A stretch of 64,000 nt of DNA from Astropecten irregularis (Eukaryota > Echinodermata > Asteroidea > Paxillosida > Astropectinidae): NCBI GenBank assembly GCA_963971285.1, contig OZ020248.1, positions 8,246,001-8,310,000 on the forward strand. Reading direction: 5' to 3'. The notes beneath the pieces are model-generated. The model did no database searches. It worked only from the letters and a program-made list of their open reading frames with translations, and was not told where the DNA came from. Below, piece after piece: positions 46,746 to 58,957 of this stretch (position 1 is the first letter of the stretch; each line of letters begins with the position of its first letter). The position numbers and the translations under genes are program-made.

Positions 46746-47234
46746 TTAGTAGCGTCTGTATCCGTCGAACCTTAAGGGGATTTTATGGTTTCTCTGACTT
46801 CTTCGGAGCATTGGAGTTTCTTTCCCTGCTGTGGGTCTTGAATCTTCAAGTTCTTCCTCACCCTTGTCTTCGGTTGAAACCTGTGCCTCCTCAACAACTG
46901 TTGGGTTCTGTGCGAGATGAGTGTCGTCGGTAGACATCAGCCATGTTGGTTGATTCTCGCCTTCATACCGTTTCAACCGGTTGTAATGAACAATCCTCGG
47001 TTTCGTCTTGGCTCCTTTCTGTATTCGATATGTGACGTCACTCAATCTGGTTGTTACAACATAAGGGCCATCCCATGGTCGTTGTAGTTTAGGGCTGTAT
47101 CCTTTCCTCTTCTTTGGGTTATGAAGCCATACTGCGTCACCTACGTAATAACCACCTGTGTTGGCCTTGTGATCATAGTTTTTCTTCTGTCGTTCACTGG
47201 CTATTCTTAAGTGTTCCCGAGCATACCTGTGCAC
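46746..47234 (-). CDS. Gypsy 2 integrase C-terminal part (after amber stop)
   Basis: 162 codons in frame with pol, separated only by TAG at 47235-47237. Contains the GPY/F-type module (KLQRPWDGPYVVTTRLSDVT and VHYNRLKRY), which binds DNA or chromatin in gypsy integrases. The tail is acidic and then basic. Confidence 0.85.
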   Translation of the reverse strand: MHRYAREHLRIASERQKKNYDHKANTGGYYVGDAVWLHNPKKRKGYSPKLQRPWDGPYVVTTRLSDVTYRIQKGAKTKPRIVHYNRLKRYEGENQPTWLMSTDDTHLAQNPTVVEEAQVSTEDKGEEELEDSRPTAGKETPMLRRSQRNHKIPLRFDGYRRY

Positions 47235-50200
47235 CTAATGTAGCCAATCTCTCAACTTCTCGACATATCCATCTGGCTCGCCACAGTCTTCTTCTGTAAC
47301 CTGTCCAGTCATTAGATCAGCTGGAAGTCGAACATCTCTTCCCATCATCATTTCACTGGGGGTACATCCTGTAGTCTCGTGCACTGAAGTTCTGTAGGCC
47401 ATCATGACGTAAGGCAGACATCTATCCCAATCTCGCTGGTTGTCTGATACAAACATTGCTAACATGGATTCCAGGGTTCTATTGAAGCGTTCTATCATTC
47501 CATCCGATTGGGGATGTAGAGCTGTCGTCCTAGTTTTCTCTATATTCAGTATTTGACAAATTTCCTTAAATAATGTTGACTCAAAGTTTCGGCCTTGATC
47601 CGAGTGTATCTGTAGGGGGACACCGTATCTGCAAATAAATTCTCCAATTAGTACGTTGGCTACAGTTCTTGCCTCTTGGTTGGGAATTGCATACGCCTCT
47701 GTCCACTTGGTAAAGTAGTCACCCACGACTAAGATGTATTTATTACCATCTTCTGTTGCAGGCAATGGTCCCATCACGTCAAGTGCAATTCTTTCCATAG
47801 TTACACCAACGTTGTACTGCTTCATCGGACTCTTGGCTTTTCTCAGTGGCTGTTTTCGTGCTGCACAAACATCACAAGTTTTACATAGCCGGCGTACATC
47901 TTGTCGCCATCCATACCAGTAGTACCGTCTTTGAACTCTGTCTGTTGTCTTAGTTCTTCCTAGATGTCCTGATGTCGGGTCACTGTGGAGTCGCTGTAAT
48001 AAATCTCGTCGGAGGTCCTTGGGGAGGACTAACTGCCATGTTATCTTATCCCCTCTCTCTGATTCCCATTTTCTGTACAGCACGCCGTTCCGCATAATCA
48101 GGCGTTCCCACTGTGTCCAGTATCGTTTAATAACCTCGTCACCTGGGGAAACTTCATTCCACTTGGGTCGCACATCTCGGGACTCCTTCCATCGGATTAC
48201 CTGCCCGATATACTCGTCCTTTAGTTGCGATTCCCGTAAGTCTTTGGCTGTGCATCCGTTACCATCTCCAGTCTTCTCTGTTGAACACCTTTTACCTTGG
48301 CAAACGTTTACGACTGTACTCCTTCGGCTGTCCCTCAGCCTGTCGCCATCTTCAGGGTCGTTTTCTCCCTCTTTAAAATTCATGGCTGTACACACATGAC
48401 CTTCCCTAGGCCAACTGCCGTCTCCAAACGTCTCTTGCCAGTGTTCATCTAAGACAATGGTTGCGCACCGTCGACCGTCCAGCAGTCTCATGCCATCTCG
48501 AACTTCCTCATTAGTGTCAGTTGGAAGATCCCCATCTGTGGGACTCGTATCACAGTGCTGTTGTCCTGACATCTGGTTTCCAGTTAATACCGCTTCGGTA
48601 TAAGACTGTGGTTCCTTATTAAATTTATCTGCTCTGTGGTTAGGAGGATTTCTCATACTGTGTGCAATTTGTCGTGGCGCCGAATTACGCTCAACTCTGT
48701 CACACTGCTCACAGTCATCGCAAGGCCGACGAGATAAGCCGTCTGCATTCCCGTGTTTAAGCCCAGCTCGATGCTGTATTTCAAACGTGTATGTACTCAT
48801 CACCTCTAACCATCTGGCTGTTTGACCCTCTGGATTCCTGAAGTTCATCATCCATCTTAATGCTCCGTGGTCACTTCTTATCAGGAACTTTCTTCCGTAG
48901 AAGTAGTGATGAAAATGTTTTGTTGCCGCCACTACCGCAAGAAGTTCTTTCCTCGTGACACAATATCTGCGCTCAGCTTTCGTCAGCGTCCGACTGAAGT
49001 ACCCGATAACCCTCTCTACTCCGTCTTGCATCTGTGACAAAACCGCACCAATGCCGAAATTACTAGCGTCTGTATCCAGTATGAAACTACTGGTATCATC
49101 ATTCAGGGGATATGCTAGGATCGGCGCTGATGTAAGGGCTGACTTCAACTGCTTGAAAGCTGTCTCACATTCCTCTGTCCACAGGAAATGTTTCTGTTTT
49201 TCTGTTAATCGATGAAGTGGCTTGGCTATCCCGGCGAACCCCTTTACAAATCTTCTATAATATGAGCATAAACCAAGAAAACTTCTGACTTCGGTCACGT
49301 TTCTGGGAGTCGGCCAGTTCCGAACGGTTTCTGTCTTCGAACTGTCTGTGGCGATTCCCTTGTCCGAAACCTCATGACCAAGAAATGATACTCTCCGTTG
49401 AAACAGGTGGCACTTCTTTGGACTCAACTTCAATCCTGCCGTCCGTAGTCGTACAAGCACCTCTTCAAGCCTCTCTAGCTCTTGTTCGAAACTTTGACCG
49501 TATGAAATGATATCATCTAGGTATAATAGACATGTCTGCCACTGAAGACCGGCTAGTACTCTTTCCATCAACCTCTCGAAAGTTGCTGGGGCGTTGCAAA
49601 GTCCGAATGGCATGACCTTGAATTGATAAAACCCAATTCCTGTACCGGTGACAAATGCAGTCTTCTCCCGGTCCTCCTCAGCCATTTCTACCTGCCAATA
49701 GCCGCTTTGTAGATCAAGTGTAGAAAACCAAACGGAACCTGATAATGCGTCAAGGGAATCATCTATTCTTGGCAACGGGTAACTGTCTTTTATCGTCGCA
49801 GCATTCACCTTCCTGTAATCAACGCAAAATCTGGTTGTGCCATCTTTCTTCTTCACAAGTACAATCGGCGATGCCCATGGACTGGATGATGGTTCTATGA
49901 TGTCTTTCTTCAACATTTTATCAACCTCAGCGTCGGCTTCTTTTCTCTGATGTATGGGTAATCTTCTTGCTGGTTGTCGGATTGGTTTCGCTCCGCCGGT
50001 GTCTATTCGATGCCTGTATACTGATGTCTTGCCCATATCCTCAGAAGAAGACGCAAAAACATCTTTATGTCGTGTCAGAAGAGCTGACAACCGCTGCTGC
50101 TGTTCTTGGTCCAAGTGAATACTACACCTGTTATACAGATCTGTCAAGTGGTCTGGAACGCCTGTCGTTGGCCTATCTGAAGCTGTTGTGCCGTCTTGAG

Positions 50201-50925
50201 TATGGATGACTGCTGTGTGAAATCTGTTTCTGTTTTCTTGTGGAACTACGTTTACTGGCTCGCACTCTGCTATGTTGGTTCCCTTGTACAGTCTTGCAGG
50301 TTGGTCACTCAAATTCAGCAGACGCACGGGAACTTGTTCCTTTCTTGTGTCAACCAGAACTTTGGCTACCATCATCTCATCATGCTGTTCTGTAAATGTT
50401 GTCGTTGGCTCCAGAATTGCCAAGCCCATGTCATGTTTACCCACTATTCTTCCTGGTAACAAAAGCTCACCTCTGGCTGGTATGTTCACTGTCATGTCCG
50501 CAACGACTCGACAACACATGGCTCTTGTTCTCTCACATTTAACTGCTTTCTCCTGTAACATCATCTCGCCTCTTCCAACATCTAGGTTGCAATTGTATTT
50601 GTGCAGGAAGTCGTACCCAAGTATGCCCTGTAATTCTATGTCAGCCACCCACACTTCATGTTGAAGTCCGGCCTCATTGTCACTCCCGATACTGATTCTG
50701 AAACTTCCCTGTCCTTGAAAAGAAAGTGGCTTTCCGTCAGCCATAACCATTTCAATCGTCTTACTCTCTAATGACGGCCTAGACTGTCTTGGTATTTTGT
50801 AGTAAACTTCAGGTCTGATGATTGTTATGTTTGCCCCGGTGTCAACTAGAAAAGTTACTTGGGTATCTTCAACAAAACCTTTGACGTATAGTCCATCTAT
50901 ATCTGAGCGAGTACCTACTGTCTCC
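47235..50925 (-). CDS. Gypsy 2 pol: protease, RT, RNase H, integrase
   Basis: The frame is open upstream of the first Met (50750) to about 50925 and overlaps the end of gag, one base back (-1 relation). So protease is probably reached by frameshifting; no textbook slippery heptamer was seen. Protease LVDTGANITI at 50832-50843. RT palm YLDDI at 49512-49523. RNase H with DTDASNFGIGAVLSQ and RSDHGAL. Integrase zinc finger (HLGRTKTTDRVQRRYYWYGW ... CDVC) and DDE core (ALDVMG, HSDQGRNFES, LHPQSDGMIERFNR). It ends at an in-frame TAG that cuts off the GPY/F module. 1171 codons from the Met. Confidence 0.93.
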
Positions 50926-52198
50926 TGATCATGGTTGGGCCGGGTTGATCTTGTCGAACATTGGCCCGGTAGTTCGACTGCTGCCCGTTTCCCTGTTGAA
51001 ATGTCTGTCTGTTCTGTGGACCGATGTTCTCAAACGAGCGTCTTGGATTCGCACTTCGCCTTGGACAATCCTTCCTAAAGTGTCCAAACATGTGGCAGTT
51101 CCAGCATTCAGTTGGTCCATAGTTGTCTTTTCTATCAAATTTCTGTGTCCGGCTCTGTGCATTCTGTCCAGTAGGGTCAGGTCCTCTATTATTATCTTGG
51201 GTGTGTTCCTTCTGAAAGTTCTTGAAACCATCTGATATTATCTTCTCAATGTTGGTAACCAACGATGCCATCTGTTCTTGCATGTTGATCTGTTCTCCAG
51301 TTGTTTTCCTGCCGGTTGAGCTGTCATGTTCCACATTAATCATTCTAGCAGTTGGCTTCCTTGACCATGCACGTTGTCTGTCTGCAGCCTGAAATGCCTC
51401 TAGCTCAACAGCTACTCTTACTGCATCCTCAAGACTTGATGGTCGTGACTGGAATACTCTCCATCTTATGTCGCTGTCATTCAATGCATCGATGAAATGT
51501 TCCTTAGATAAAGTCTCCTGTAGTTGATAGTTGGCGCTTGGGTATGCCTGTCTTGTCAAACGTCTTATGGCCTGTGCTAGTTCCGGCAGGGTTTCATCCC
51601 TCCTTCTCAATCTGTTCTTTAGTTGAACTCGGAATAACTCTGTCTGGTTTTCTGGGCCGAATCTCTGTCCTAGAGCTGCTGTTAAAGCTCTGTAGCTACG
51701 TCTTCTGTCATCATCTAAATCTCCTAGCACGGATTGTGCAGGTCCACGCAGGCTTGCAGCAAGGTAAATCGCCTTGGATGTCTCTGCCCAACCATTCAAT
51801 TCAGCCAGAAGTTCAAACTGTACTTTGTAGTCATTCCATGATCCCGATCCGTCAAATGTTGCTGGTCTGACTCTTGGTTTATCTGTACATGGACTGTAAG
51901 CTGGCCTCAAAACTTCGTTCTGACCTATGGGTAAAGAATTGGGGTGAGAAATTGGGGCAAGGGGTTGAATCGATAAGAAATTATTATTCTTTAGGGCTTC
52001 TAGTTGTCTTCTTAATTCTTCATTGTCTTTCTTCATCTGTTTTATCTCTTCATGCTCGTCCTCCAAATTTATCAGTGGGGTTGAGGTCGCATCTCCGTCT
52101 CCGTTAATCGGTACAGAAATATCGTGGACAGAGCTGTCACTCTCCATTTCCTCCGGGATGGGTCCGAATTGGATCTCAGGATCTGAAGTTTGCATCAT
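50915..52198 (-). CDS. Gypsy 2 gag
   Basis: 427 codons. An acidic N-terminus is followed by a coiled coil (EEIKQMKKDNEELRRQLEAL), then a Retrotrans_gag-type capsid core (AIYLAASLRGPAQSVLGDL to LEDAVRVAVELEAF). There is one CCHC zinc knuckle near the end (CWNCHMFGHFRKDC) and a Gln/Arg-rich tail. Forms the particle shell. The stop at 50915-50917 overlaps the pol frame. Confidence 0.9.
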   Translation of the reverse strand: MMQTSDPEIQFGPIPEEMESDSSVHDISVPINGDGDATSTPLINLEDEHEEIKQMKKDNEELRRQLEALKNNNFLSIQPLAPISHPNSLPIGQNEVLRPAYSPCTDKPRVRPATFDGSGSWNDYKVQFELLAELNGWAETSKAIYLAASLRGPAQSVLGDLDDDRRRSYRALTAALGQRFGPENQTELFRVQLKNRLRRRDETLPELAQAIRRLTRQAYPSANYQLQETLSKEHFIDALNDSDIRWRVFQSRPSSLEDAVRVAVELEAFQAADRQRAWSRKPTARMINVEHDSSTGRKTTGEQINMQEQMASLVTNIEKIISDGFKNFQKEHTQDNNRGPDPTGQNAQSRTQKFDRKDNYGPTECWNCHMFGHFRKDCPRRSANPRRSFENIGPQNRQTFQQGNGQQSNYRANVRQDQPGPTMIRRQ

Positions 52199-52261
52199 CT
52201 TTCTGTTCTTCTGTATCCGGTAGCTTTATCAAAATTAATCTGTAACAATGCGTTAGCTGAG

Positions 52262-52279
52262 ATCCCGCCGCTGCCACCA
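52262..52279 (-). promoter_or_regulatory. Primer-binding site of gypsy 2, tRNA-Leu type
   Basis: The plus strand ATCCCGCCGCTGCCACCA matches, with one difference, the 3' end of animal tRNA-Leu of the GGTAGCGTGGCC class plus CCA (from memory). Four bases separate it from the 5' LTR. Confidence 0.72.
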
Positions 52280-52283
52280 AAAC

Positions 52284-53324
52284 TGTAACGGGCCCGGGGC
52301 ACCCGTTCGGAGAATGATGTCTGTTCTTTTCTGTCAGGAGATGCTCAACGCCTCACCGGTTATACTTACTGCCCGTCAGCAATAATTAGCACCGTGCAGA
52401 CTGGCTCCGAGTCGGCTCACGTCAACCGAAGAGGGCGTGCTCTACTGTACAATCACCGGCACCAAAGTTGCCAGCCGATTACTGTACTGTCAGATCACAC
52501 GGCTGTACTGTTGGCACTGTTCTGTACTCTACTGCTGTAGCTGTATTGACGACTGGCTCTCTAGCGCTAGCCGTTTGAATTGTAGCTAGAGTATAGTAGT
52601 CTTGAACTCAAGTCAAGGGGCGGAGGCCGGACGGAGAAGAGAAGAATGGTTGCTCGTGTGGGGAATAAATTATATTGCTGGACATGGACTGGAGTAGAAG
52701 CTGACTGAGTAGTATCTTCTGCAAATCTAACTGTGATGTTCTAGCCTTTCAAGCTCAAATGGACGGATATTCAATTATAAAAACAATAGCAACGGGAGTG
52801 GAGACGAATGAATCGAAATTCAAACCAGCTTGTATAAGTTACTCAACGACAAAGAAATATCTGTCTTTTATTCAACAAGACGAACTGTAAACTCATCTGC
52901 AAAAGGTAATCTCATCTGTATAATCTCTGTAATTATAAGGTAGGCTAACCACTGGTCGAGGGTATGAAAGGGATGTTACTCTTCTGCATTTAATTGTGCA
53001 CCTATGCTTCTTGCGCTGTATTAAAACCCGCAAGTATTTCAGCCCTGGTATCTGTACTGTATCTGTAACTGTACGCGGCTCTTGTATAGCCGGCTTCTGT
53101 ACGCAGTATACAGCGCTTGCAATGGCTGACTACTGTTTCTTGAACTGTACTGTGTAGACTGTGTAGACTGTGAGTGAGTTGTTCTGGACGCGAACAACTC
53201 CAAGCCCGAATCACAGCTACGCGCCTCTTATATACAACTTCTGGGCAGCGCGAATCTGGGGCAACGCGTTGGCATTGGCCAAACGCTGCGTCACATGCAA
53301 ATGAGTTACACCTATCATATCTCG
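52284..53324 (-). repeat. LTR of gypsy 2 (5' LTR), first segment
   Basis: Matches 42181-43219 and breaks after CATATCTCG. Confidence 0.93.
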
Positions 53325-55808
53325 ACGCAATGTTCCCGGAACCACCGGTAGGTGGCGCTGCACACGACTAGGGCTTTATCGGAACACTCTTAATTACTTT
53401 CGTAGAAAAAAATCCGGTAATGACCAAAAATGCCCCAGATATGTATGTTGTAGTCAACATTTTGACATTGTATCGCATGGAACGCCTTAGAATGGTTTCA
53501 AGAGGGTTGGAAACGCTGAAAAACATACGAAACAGTATATACCTGAGCCAAAAAGTGGATTTTATTACTTTATTTAAATGACCTGTCACTGTGACGTCAC
53601 AACGAACGTCATCTTCGGCAGGTCTTCGGAAGCAACGTTTTCGGAAGCATTCGGATGCTCGGAAATGTGCAAATGCAAATGGGAAAGAATTCCACTGATC
53701 ACCATTACGGAAAAAGGATTATATCCTCCAAGAGTTAACTTATTGGATACAAATTATGATAAACCTCAATTTCAGGTGTGGAAAACTTGCGTAGAATATC
53801 TGAAAAGTGAGTTTTACAGGGTTCTTTTACCTACAAACTGTACAAAGCCAGTTTGCTCAAAACGCCCTCTGTTGGTTCTATAGAGTTGTGCACAAATTAT
53901 GGTCATCAGTGGAATTCTTTCCGATAGGTGCACTAGGGCCTATTAGACTAAACGACGGTGCCACATACTTTACATGATCCAATTTCTATTATAAAATGTC
54001 ACATTTTCTGATAGGAAATTGGGGTGCAGCCTCAAGTTAAAAAAAGTGTGATCCTTAACTTAAGAGCCCTGTTAAAAATAGGGTTGTGAGAAAATGCATT
54101 ATTTAAAAACACAGAAAATTAATTAAATTTAACAGGATTTTTTTTTATATGAAACTGGTATATTCTGTTCATCAATATACCATCAAGGTCCAAATTATGG
54201 AGAGCTGCGTTGCCAATTTGAACTTGCATAAATTTCCTTGTCCAGAAGCCAAGGTATATGTGCCATGATTTCTGACACTCCATTGATTTATGCTACCCAG
54301 GCCCCCGGAATCGCTAAAAAATATGCCAAAATAATTTTGTGGCTTTTGTATGTTCCATTTTAGAAGAAATGCCGGCATCTCCCGAATTTACACTCCACTC
54401 CATTGACTGCCGTTCATTTCGTCAATGGCTGGAGTCTAATATCTACGCCATTGACTTTTGTACACACTAGAGTGGTGCGCACGGGAGCGCACGGACAGAA
54501 TGGAGTTCAATTTCACGATATGGCCGAAATGGCCCGTTTTTATCAGGGCATTGCCTTCAAAAACTCTGAAAATAAGTCCTGGATGTGTCCATGCACCAAT
54601 TTTCTTTTTTGAGTTCTGAGCAGTCAAATGACACTTTTTTGGGAAAATAAATGGTGGCAACTTAAGAATTTGCCCACTGCATTGATGAGGTATTATTTTA
54701 TTTTGCAAGGCATGTTTTTTTCAGCATTTTTTCATGTGTGTCCGAATCATGGCTAAAATTAAGGTTATTTTTCAAGTCAATTTCATTTCAAGGACACAAA
54801 AAACTTTCATAAAATATCAACCTGGATATAATAACTTCACTTTGTTGTTCATAAGTGAAAATAGTTGAGAGAAACAAACATTAAGAAGGTCAAAATAATC
54901 CAAAATTGCTTAGGTGTCCGAATCATGGCTATTTTACCCTACGTGTTCATCTCGTACCAAATTAAGCAGCCTGTGTCATGCTTAGAGAAAACGTTGATTT
55001 ATAAAGCCAAAGATACTCAAATATCGGGAAATTTCGGGTCATTAATTTACAACGTACAGTAAATACGCATGCATCTGGTGCAGAATTCTGATGTTCACAT
55101 TGCCCTTATAGGTACACTCTTCAGGGGAGTGTACCTATAAGGGCATACCAATACTGCCACGACACTTCCCCCTATACTCCTCTCGAGAGGTTGTTCCCTT
55201 GCTCCCATACTTGCTTCACTTGTGAGTGAGGACATACATAATTAAATGTCAATGAAGCAATCGCCATTGCGAGGGGAGTATACTTCCTGCTGGATCATAC
55301 ATGTACTCCTCCACAAATGCTTCACGTTTGGACCCTCATTGATAACAAAAATAATAATTATCTTAAATACTGTATAATACTTCGGAGGTCAACAGACTTT
55401 TCCCAAATATAAACGTTACTCTTGTGTCAGGCCACTCAACACACGGTCCATGGTGTCATTGTCTTTTATTGGTCTCTGGCGGGGAGGGATATCTTATCCA
55501 CATTCTTACCATCCTGCATATCCTTCACCTCAAGAACACCATGTAAACGTTTGTTTTAAGCACAATTCCAACACGTACAAAAAAAACCAAGGGCCCTATG
55601 AAGTTATTTAGAATTTTCATTATTGTTGAGATATCCACGCATAATAGGATTTGCACATGCCTATACCCATCATGCTTCCAACACCCCCCCCCCCCCCCCC
55701 CCTTCCCGGATGCGCCACAACATCTATAAAATGTACAGGTAGCCCCTTTCATCTGGCCAGACGCAACACATAGCACCTATAATTATCTCTAGTTCCGAAA
55801 AACTCTGG
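53325..55808. mobile_element. Unclassified 2.5-kb insertion inside the LTR
   Basis: It interrupts the LTR between CATATCTCG and GTCAGTGGACTG without removing LTR bases and with at most a 1-bp duplication. Ends ACGCAATGTTCCCGG and AAAACTCTG show no inverted repeat. A 101-codon plus-strand frame at 53578-53883 has no known domain. GTGTCCGAATCATGGCT occurs twice (54739 and 54913). A C20 tract lies near 55683. The lack of TIR and target duplication argues against cut-and-paste types. Confidence 0.7.
55101..55145. repeat. Perfect hairpin, 18-bp stem, 9-nt loop
   Basis: TGCCCTTATAGGTACACT is inverted after CTTCAGGGG. It lies within the 2.5-kb insertion. Confidence 0.92.
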
Positions 55809-56154
55809 GTCAGTGGACTGCATAGAAGTGTGCACAAAACATATGTCCTATAGGTTTCTGCACAAACGATATACTGTATGCATTATACGCTGTGTGTACA
55901 ACTACATGAACTTGCATTATCATAAACCATATGCAGTAGCATAATGTGATAAACTCAAACTTTGTTAAGGCATTATGCATTCTCAAAGGCTAAGTTACTA
56001 AAGTCTTCTAAGTTTATTTAATCTACAAAAGTATTGGGTAAGTCTCAAGGAAGTGAAAGTGTATTCTTATAAAGAATTAATTAAGTCCTAAGCTTATCCA
56101 ATCATACAGGAGAAACTGGAATAAAGATTTACAGGAGAATCGATTTTTGTCACA
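55809..56154 (-). repeat. LTR of gypsy 2 (5' LTR), second segment
   Basis: Matches 43220-43565, appears identical by eye, and ends TTTTTGTCACA before the GTAC duplication. Confidence 0.93.
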
Positions 56155-56158
56155 GTAC

Positions 56159-57411
56159 TTTACTGTATAATACATGTATATTAATATGAACTTTATTTGA
56201 GCCGCCTATCAGTTATTTTATTCAAGCACGGATATTATGTTGATACGGAATATACATGACAAAAGCAACACTAAACAGTTACTTAATTAGTATTCGGGGT
56301 TAGTGTCTTTTACAAATTTCCATGCAGTATTTATTTAGCTTTTTCTCATTGTTCCTAAATGCGATTTGTTTATACTTAAAGCAAATTTATTCATGGGTCC
56401 TGTAAATGGCTAAATGAACATATTTCGGCAGTATTTCAGTGAAAAAAAACCCACAAGTTTCTTACCCAAATAAATACTGAAAATAATATGGGTGGCGTAA
56501 AAAACACTAATTCGCTTAGTTTGCTTTGATTTGTATTATTATGGACGATACAATTAAATTACGAGGGAGACTTAGACTCAGACTTCAATTTGAATTTAAG
56601 GAAACACTGCGACCAATGTTTGGACGACTCATTTAATTTATTGCAAGACAATTGTGTTTATAATACATAACAGTAAATCAAAGTAATACTAGTGGACTTA
56701 TATAAATAACTAAAAAAAAATGAAATACTATGTAAATAAACACACCATGCCAGATTTCATGGAACCATGATTTACATCAAACCCACATATGGTACTGTAA
56801 TAAACTAAAAGACCATATAAAAAGTACAGTACAATTTTGATCAAAAACACAGTACATCCATTAGAGCTAGTACACGTTGTTAGTCTTTAAATCAATTTAC
56901 CCAATATCTTAATACAACAATAAAAGCACCATATATTTTCCCCACTGATGAGTTCCCATTGCAGCTCATGAATTAAGTATACATGTATATACATGTACCA
57001 CCAACTGAAAAAAATGAGAACAGAGGGAAATGCATCCCGCTTTAACTTTCAAGGCAGTATCACACCCCTCCCCCTCCCCCTGTCTGTGTACAGTTTGGAT
57101 TTGGTTCACATACCTACATTGATAATTTTAATTCCTACCCACTTAATAACAACACACACTCAAGGGAGATTCACTTTTTAATTTGTTCAAACTACTTTAC
57201 ATTGTATATGTAATTACTTGTAAAATTGGCATTTTTATTCTGTTGGAAGTGGTTAACAAAATAAATCAGGAATTAACCCTGCATATTACAGAGAAGTGGC
57301 TCTGGATGGGAAAGGACCCAATTAAAATTGTCTTACACTCAATTCCAGGTGAAATAAAAGGGATGAACAAACAAAAAAGGCAACACTAGACATCTCCATA
57401 GTACAGGGATA
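56159..57411. other. AT-rich intergenic, no gene seen
   Basis: Only short frames. ACATGTATATACATGTACC palindrome near 56978-56998 and a CCCCTCCCCCTCCCCCTG run near 57064-57082. Confidence 0.55.
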
Positions 57412-57985
57412 AACCGACAATATCCATCCCCAGTAGAGTGACAAACCCACAAAATTCATCCCCAGTAGAGCGACAAAGCCACAAAATTCATCCCCAGATA
57501 GAGTGGCAAACAAACCAAATTCATCCCCAGTAGAGCGACAAACCAACAATATTCATCCCCAGTAGAGCGACAAACCCACAATATTCATCCCCAGTAGAGC
57601 GACAAACCAACAAAATTCATCCCCAGTAGAGCGACAAACCAACAATATTCATCCCCAGTAGAGCGACAAACCCACAAAATTCATCCCCAGTAGAGCGACA
57701 AACCAACAATATTCATCCCCAGTAGAGCGACAAACCCACAAAACTCATCCCCAGTAGAGCGACAATCCCACAGTATTCATCCCCAGTAGAGCGACAAACC
57801 AACAATATTCATCCCCAGTAGAGCGACAATCCCACAGTATTCATCCCCAGTAGAGCGACAAACCAACAGTATTCATCCCCATTAGAGCGACAAACCAACA
57901 AAATTCATCCCCAGTAGAGCGACAATCCCACAATATTCATCCCATATAGAGCGACAAACCCACAAAATTCATCCCTACAGTAAAG
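57412..57985. repeat. Minisatellite, 32-bp unit
   Basis: About 18 copies of a unit containing ATTCATCCCCAGTAGAGCGA and CAAACC(A/C)ACAA. Variants AACCAACA, AACCCACA and ATCCCACA alternate. The minus strand is partly open (GDEFCGFVALLG), a consequence of the repeat. Confidence 0.93.
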
Positions 57986-58957
57986 TCACTCATATTGAGC
58001 CGTGCAAACTGGGCAGATGTCCTCCCTCTTTGGGGTTTGTTTGAGATTGATGCAGATGAAATGCAACCACCTTCCACAAACATCGCAGCACACTCGCATC
58101 TGGGTCATTCCATGTCAAATCAACCAAATTTCTGAAATGTTCCCAGGTGACCCTCTCAGATTTACTTGAAACTTTGTTAAAATGTTCCACTATGGCCAAA
58201 ATGAACACAAACAAAAAATTAACTTCATACTCCTTATCGTTTCCGAGATACAGTCATTTGAAATTTGCTCAAAACCCCCCTTTTTTAGCTCCGCCCACAT
58301 GGCCGAGTCGCGAAAACGAGTCATCATGCTTTTTTCCCAACTTTGAGAGGCCATAACTTGATAACAGAAACAGCTATCGGGCTGGAAATTTGTATTCTTA
58401 CTAACATTTGGCCCTAGATTCATCATAAATAGTAGATAATATGTCTGCATTGCAAGTTACTTGCCCCTAAAATACACACTTCTTGCCGGGAGTGATTTGA
58501 ATAATTTTTGGGGTCACCCTGTGACCTCATCAGGGGTCACATGGATCCCAAATCTCAGATAAATCATCTATAGGTGCATTTCTATCACCAAAATCAAATA
58601 GGACCAAAACAATCAATTTCTAAAGGATTGGCAATCATCCAAATTTGGGATCAGGTGGAAGAAAATCATAAAAGACCACAAAAGAGCCTTTCCGTCATGC
58701 GAGTGGTTCCCCCTGTGGACAGTAAACAAAATATTTCAAACTTTCAGTATTTAAACATGTACATAATATCTACTTACAAACCAAATTTCAGCTTTGGTAC
58801 TCAACTCCTTCATGGTTAGGTTGCATTTTGAAAATTACAAAATTTTTCACATTTTCGGAAATATAAAAGTGACTTTAGATCCAGGCATTCAACAAAATTA
58901 CCATATTCTAGCAACTTGCTTTCAGAATACTGCATAGATGTTGTTAGTTGCAGTGGT
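57986..58957. other. Non-genic, possible dispersed repeat
   Basis: GGGTCATTCCATGTCAAATC at 58102 resembles a widespread invertebrate repeat (memory only). CACCCTGTGACCTCATCAGG at 58514 follows. No coding evidence on the plus strand. The minus-strand frames are not convincing. Confidence 0.4.

Larger units (their letters stand above)
42181..56154 (-). mobile_element. Ty3/gypsy LTR retrotransposon 2 with extra zinc-finger ORF
   Basis: LTRs begin TGTAACGGGCCCGG and end TTTTTGTCACA. The left LTR is 42181-43565. The right LTR is 52284-53324 plus 55809-56154, split by a 2.5-kb insertion. GTAC flanks both ends (42177-42180 and 56155-56158), a 4-bp target duplication. By eye only about three differences separate the LTRs, so insertion is recent. 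Order on the minus strand: PBS, gag, pol in another frame, ORF3, a 1.8-kb non-coding region, purine tract, LTR. One amber codon interrupts pol. The YLDD RT places it apart from gypsy element 1. Confidence 0.95.

Noticed and set aside
53578..53883. 101-codon plus-strand frame as a gene
   Set aside because: No domain, no splice or regulatory context, inside an unclassified insertion. Kept only as an observation.
53325..55808. Helitron identity for the LTR insertion
   Set aside because: The right end could be read as CTGG (a CTRR end), but the left end does not start TC in a consistent register and the target is not an AT dinucleotide.
57412..57985. Possible CRISPR array (regular 32-bp units)
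   Set aside because: There are no unique spacers, every unit is the same repeat, and the genome is eukaryotic.
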